Origin: CAG-791 sp002394525
GTDB lineage: Bacteria; Bacillota; Clostridia; Lachnospirales; Lachnospiraceae
Length of the DNA stretch: 14,563 bases
Direction of reading: 5' to 3'
NCBI GenBank assembly: GCA_946536955.1
Contig: CAMNFJ010000070.1
Coordinates: forward strand, 1 to 14,563
Part shown: piece after piece, positions 12,608 through 14,563 of the stretch
How positions within the stretch are numbered: the first letter of the stretch is position 1
Layout of the letters: each line of letters opens with the position of its first letter
The notes under the pieces: model-generated
What the model was told of the DNA's origin: nothing
Seen by the model: only the letters and a program-made list of their open reading frames with translations
The model's database searches: none
Made by a program: the position numbers and the translations under genes

Positions 12608-14509
12608 ATGACTAATCAGATGATACAGGACAGGCTGAGACGCCTGCGCGCAAAAATGACAGACCTGGGGGTCGATTATTTCCTGATCCCCACGGCGGAT
12701 TTTCACAATTCGGAGTATGTGGCTCCCTATTTCCAGACCAGAAAATATTTCAGCGGCTTCAGCGGATCCAGCGGGACCCTGATCGTCGGACTGGAGGAGG
12801 CCGGTCTGTGGACCGACGGACGCTATTTCATCCAGGCCGAAAAGGAGCTCGCCGGGACCGGGGTGGACCTCTACCGGGACCAGGAGGAGGGTGTCCCCAC
12901 GGTCACCGCCTGGCTCAGGGACAGACTGGGAAAGGCTGCCGGCAGCGGCCGGCAGGCTGTGCTGGCCTTTGACGGCAGGTGCATCACGGTCAGCAGACTC
13001 AGGGATTTCCGGTCGAAGTTTTCAAGCATCGACGTCCGCTTTGCGGCGGACCTCGACCCGGCGGAGGGAATCTGGCCCGACCGCCCGGACCGGCCCGCGG
13101 AAAAGATCTCCGTGCTGGAGGAAAAATACGCCGGCGAGTCCGCCGCCTCCAAGCTGGAGCGTCTGCGGGACAGGATGCGCGAGGCCGGAGCCGGTCTCTA
13201 TGTGGACGGCAGGCTGGACAATCTCATGTGGCTCTTCAACATCCGGGGAAAGGATGTGGAGTGCACGCCGGTCGCCCTGAGCTTCGGCCTGGTCACCATG
13301 GACCGCCAGGTCCTCTTTGTGCAGGACAGGGCAGTCACGGAGGAGGTCCGGTCCTATGCGGCCGGGATCGGCCTGGAGCTTCGCGGCTATGATGAGATCT
13401 ATGCCTTCCTGGAGGACCCGGAGCTCTACAGACAGATCTCCGGACCCGGACAGGATCCCGCGGCCTGCCGCGCCCTCTTTCATCCGGCGAGTCTGAGCTG
13501 CCGGCTCTACGAGGCCCTGCAGGAGGGCCGGACCGCTGCCTTTGGTCAGAAATATAAGCCCTCCAGGCATTTTGATATCGAAAAGCGGAGTCCCGTCGAG
13601 GACTTCAAGGCAGTGAAAAACGCGGTCGAGCTGGAGAATATCCGGTCCTGCTACCGGGAGGATTCCGCAGCGGTCTGCAGATTCCTCTACTGGCTCCACA
13701 GACATGCAGAGGAGGGGACGGTCGGGACCCTGACCGAGAAGGACGCCGAGAAGAAGATGGATTCCCTGCGCGCGCAGATCAGCGACTTCGTCGACCTGTC
13801 CTTCGGCACGATCTCGGCCTACGGCCCCAACGCGGCCATGATGCACTACAGCGCCAAAGAGGATGACTGCGCGCAGCTCAGGCCTGAGGGCATGCTGCTG
13901 GTCGACTCCGGCGGCCAGTACCTGCGCGGCACGACCGATGTCACCCGCACGACGGCCCTGGGCCCCGTGACAGACGGCATGCGGCGCCACTACACTTTGA
14001 CGGCGGCGGGCAACCTGCAGCTCATGGACGCGGTCTTTCTCTACGGCTGCACGGGCCGCAATGTAGACATCCTGGCCAGGGAGCCCCTGTGGCAGGAATT
14101 CGTGGACTACAAGTGCGGGACCGGCCACGGCATCGGCTACCTGCTCAGCGTGCACGAGGGACCCCAGAACATCCGCTGGCGCTTTACGCAGGGGATGGAG
14201 GAGGCCGTGCTGGAGCCCGGCATGATCGTATCGGACGAGCCCGGCGTCTATCTGGAAGGACAGTACGGGATCCGCATCGAGACCATCCTGGAGGTGGTGG
14301 AGGCCGCGAAAAACGGCGACGGGACCTTCCTGCGCTTCAATCCGCTGACCCTGGTCCCCCTGGACAGGGCCCTGATCGACCCGGCCCTTCTGACGCCCCG
14401 GATCAGGCAGGTCCTCAACTCCTACCATGAGAGGGTCTTCAGGGAGGTCGCTCCCCTGCTGACCAAAGAGGAGGCCGCGTGGCTCAGAGACCAGACGCAG
14501 CCTGTATGA
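12608..14509 (+). CDS. Xaa-Pro aminopeptidase (M24B family, three-domain form)
   Basis: The 633-aa product releases N-terminal residues preceding proline and is a cytosolic dinuclear-metal peptidase. It has two creatinase-type N-terminal domains (about residues 5-140 and 160-310), a pita-bread M24 catalytic domain (about 320-560), and a C-terminal M24 extension ending near FREVAPLLTKEEAAWLRD. The five metal ligands are all present: D433 (LLVDSGGQY), D444 (TTDVTRT), H507 (GTGHGIGY), E544 (VSDEPGVY) and E558 (IRIETI). Size and domain order match the long, eukaryote-like aminopeptidase P form common in Clostridia and Bacteroidetes. The start is uncertain: GGAG (12601-12604) is only 3 nt from the ATG at 12608; an ATG at 12620 and a TTG at 12599 are alternatives. 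cmk has a similarly short spacing, which supports 12608. Confidence 0.93.
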   Translation: MTNQMIQDRLRRLRAKMTDLGVDYFLIPTADFHNSEYVAPYFQTRKYFSGFSGSSGTLIVGLEEAGLWTDGRYFIQAEKELAGTGVDLYRDQEEGVPTVTAWLRDRLGKAAGSGRQAVLAFDGRCITVSRLRDFRSKFSSIDVRFAADLDPAEGIWPDRPDRPAEKISVLEEKYAGESAASKLERLRDRMREAGAGLYVDGRLDNLMWLFNIRGKDVECTPVALSFGLVTMDRQVLFVQDRAVTEEVRSYAAGIGLELRGYDEIYAFLEDPELYRQISGPGQDPAACRALFHPASLSCRLYEALQEGRTAAFGQKYKPSRHFDIEKRSPVEDFKAVKNAVELENIRSCYREDSAAVCRFLYWLHRHAEEGTVGTLTEKDAEKKMDSLRAQISDFVDLSFGTISAYGPNAAMMHYSAKEDDCAQLRPEGMLLVDSGGQYLRGTTDVTRTTALGPVTDGMRRHYTLTAAGNLQLMDAVFLYGCTGRNVDILAREPLWQEFVDYKCGTGHGIGYLLSVHEGPQNIRWRFTQGMEEAVLEPGMIVSDEPGVYLEGQYGIRIETILEVVEAAKNGDGTFLRFNPLTLVPLDRALIDPALLTPRIRQVLNSYHERVFREVAPLLTKEEAAWLRDQTQPV

Positions 14510-14563
14510 TGCCTCGCACAGCGTTGTAAGTTCACGAGGGCATGCTGTTGTCACAGGGGTACC

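Noticed and set aside
11060..12706. A 548-codon open frame antisense to thrC
   Set aside because: thrC has all expected motifs on the plus strand. The antisense frame is open because GC-rich codon use leaves few stops, and its translation is low-complexity Gly/Asp/Val-rich with no recognisable family.
13022..14554. A 510-codon open frame antisense to the aminopeptidase gene
   Set aside because: The aminopeptidase frame holds all five metal ligands. The antisense product resembles no known family and has a typical shadow-frame composition.
14510..14563. Further gene or terminator at the window end
   Set aside because: Only 54 bp remain. An AAGTTCACG stretch resembling the hairpin arm at 10751-10759 is present, but the partner arm is not seen before the window ends.

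Overview
This window looks like a chromosomal segment from a GC-rich member of the Clostridia, most likely Lachnospiraceae or a close relative. The evidence is the gene order cmk-ispH-rpsA (a clostridial arrangement in which IspH and S1 are often fused), a four-domain S1 protein, a Clostridia-type cytidylate-kinase-like protein, a secreted protein with cell-wall-binding repeats, strong AGGAGG-type ribosome binding sites, and heavy use of CTG, GTC, ATC and AGG codons. The taxonomic placement is inference; no rRNA gene is present.

Layout from left to right. 1-1551: a promoter and a HI0933/YhiN/BaiN-family flavoprotein. 1552-1768: a noncoding block of heptamer repeats in two opposite orientations. 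1769-3358: a secreted metallo-beta-lactamase-fold hydrolase with C-terminal cell-wall-binding repeats. 3355-3454: four degenerate, roughly 25-bp palindromic units. 3466-6141: the compact cmk-ispH-rpsA cluster (4-nt and 20-nt overlaps), with a probable internal promoter for rpsA inside ispH, followed by a hairpin. 6304-8371: a two-gene sugar operon (extended SDR epimerase/dehydratase and GT2 glycosyltransferase). 8372-8475: a hairpin cluster between convergent genes. 8476-9057 (-): a cytidylate-kinase-like protein with its own promoter and a long leader. 9425-10561 (-): a YprB-like RNase-H-fold protein that appears to lack a catalytic glutamate. 10562-11005: a divergent intergenic region with a two-hairpin element, the thrC promoter and a structured thrC leader. 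11006-12493: threonine synthase. 12608-14509: an Xaa-Pro aminopeptidase.

Most genes are housekeeping: nucleotide salvage (cmk), isoprenoid synthesis (ispH), translation (rpsA), threonine synthesis (thrC) and proline-peptide turnover (pepP-like). The accessory-looking parts are the secreted hydrolase, whose layout resembles pneumococcal Pce/CbpE, and the epimerase/glycosyltransferase pair, which probably builds a cell-surface glycan. I did not find a convincing new multi-gene system. The most unusual material is noncoding: the bidirectional heptamer array, the 25-bp palindrome array, a short dispersed repeat in two intergenic regions, and the thrC leader. The sudden change of codon usage in the last part of ispH, the promoter embedded there, and the degraded active site of the YprB-like protein also deserve a check.
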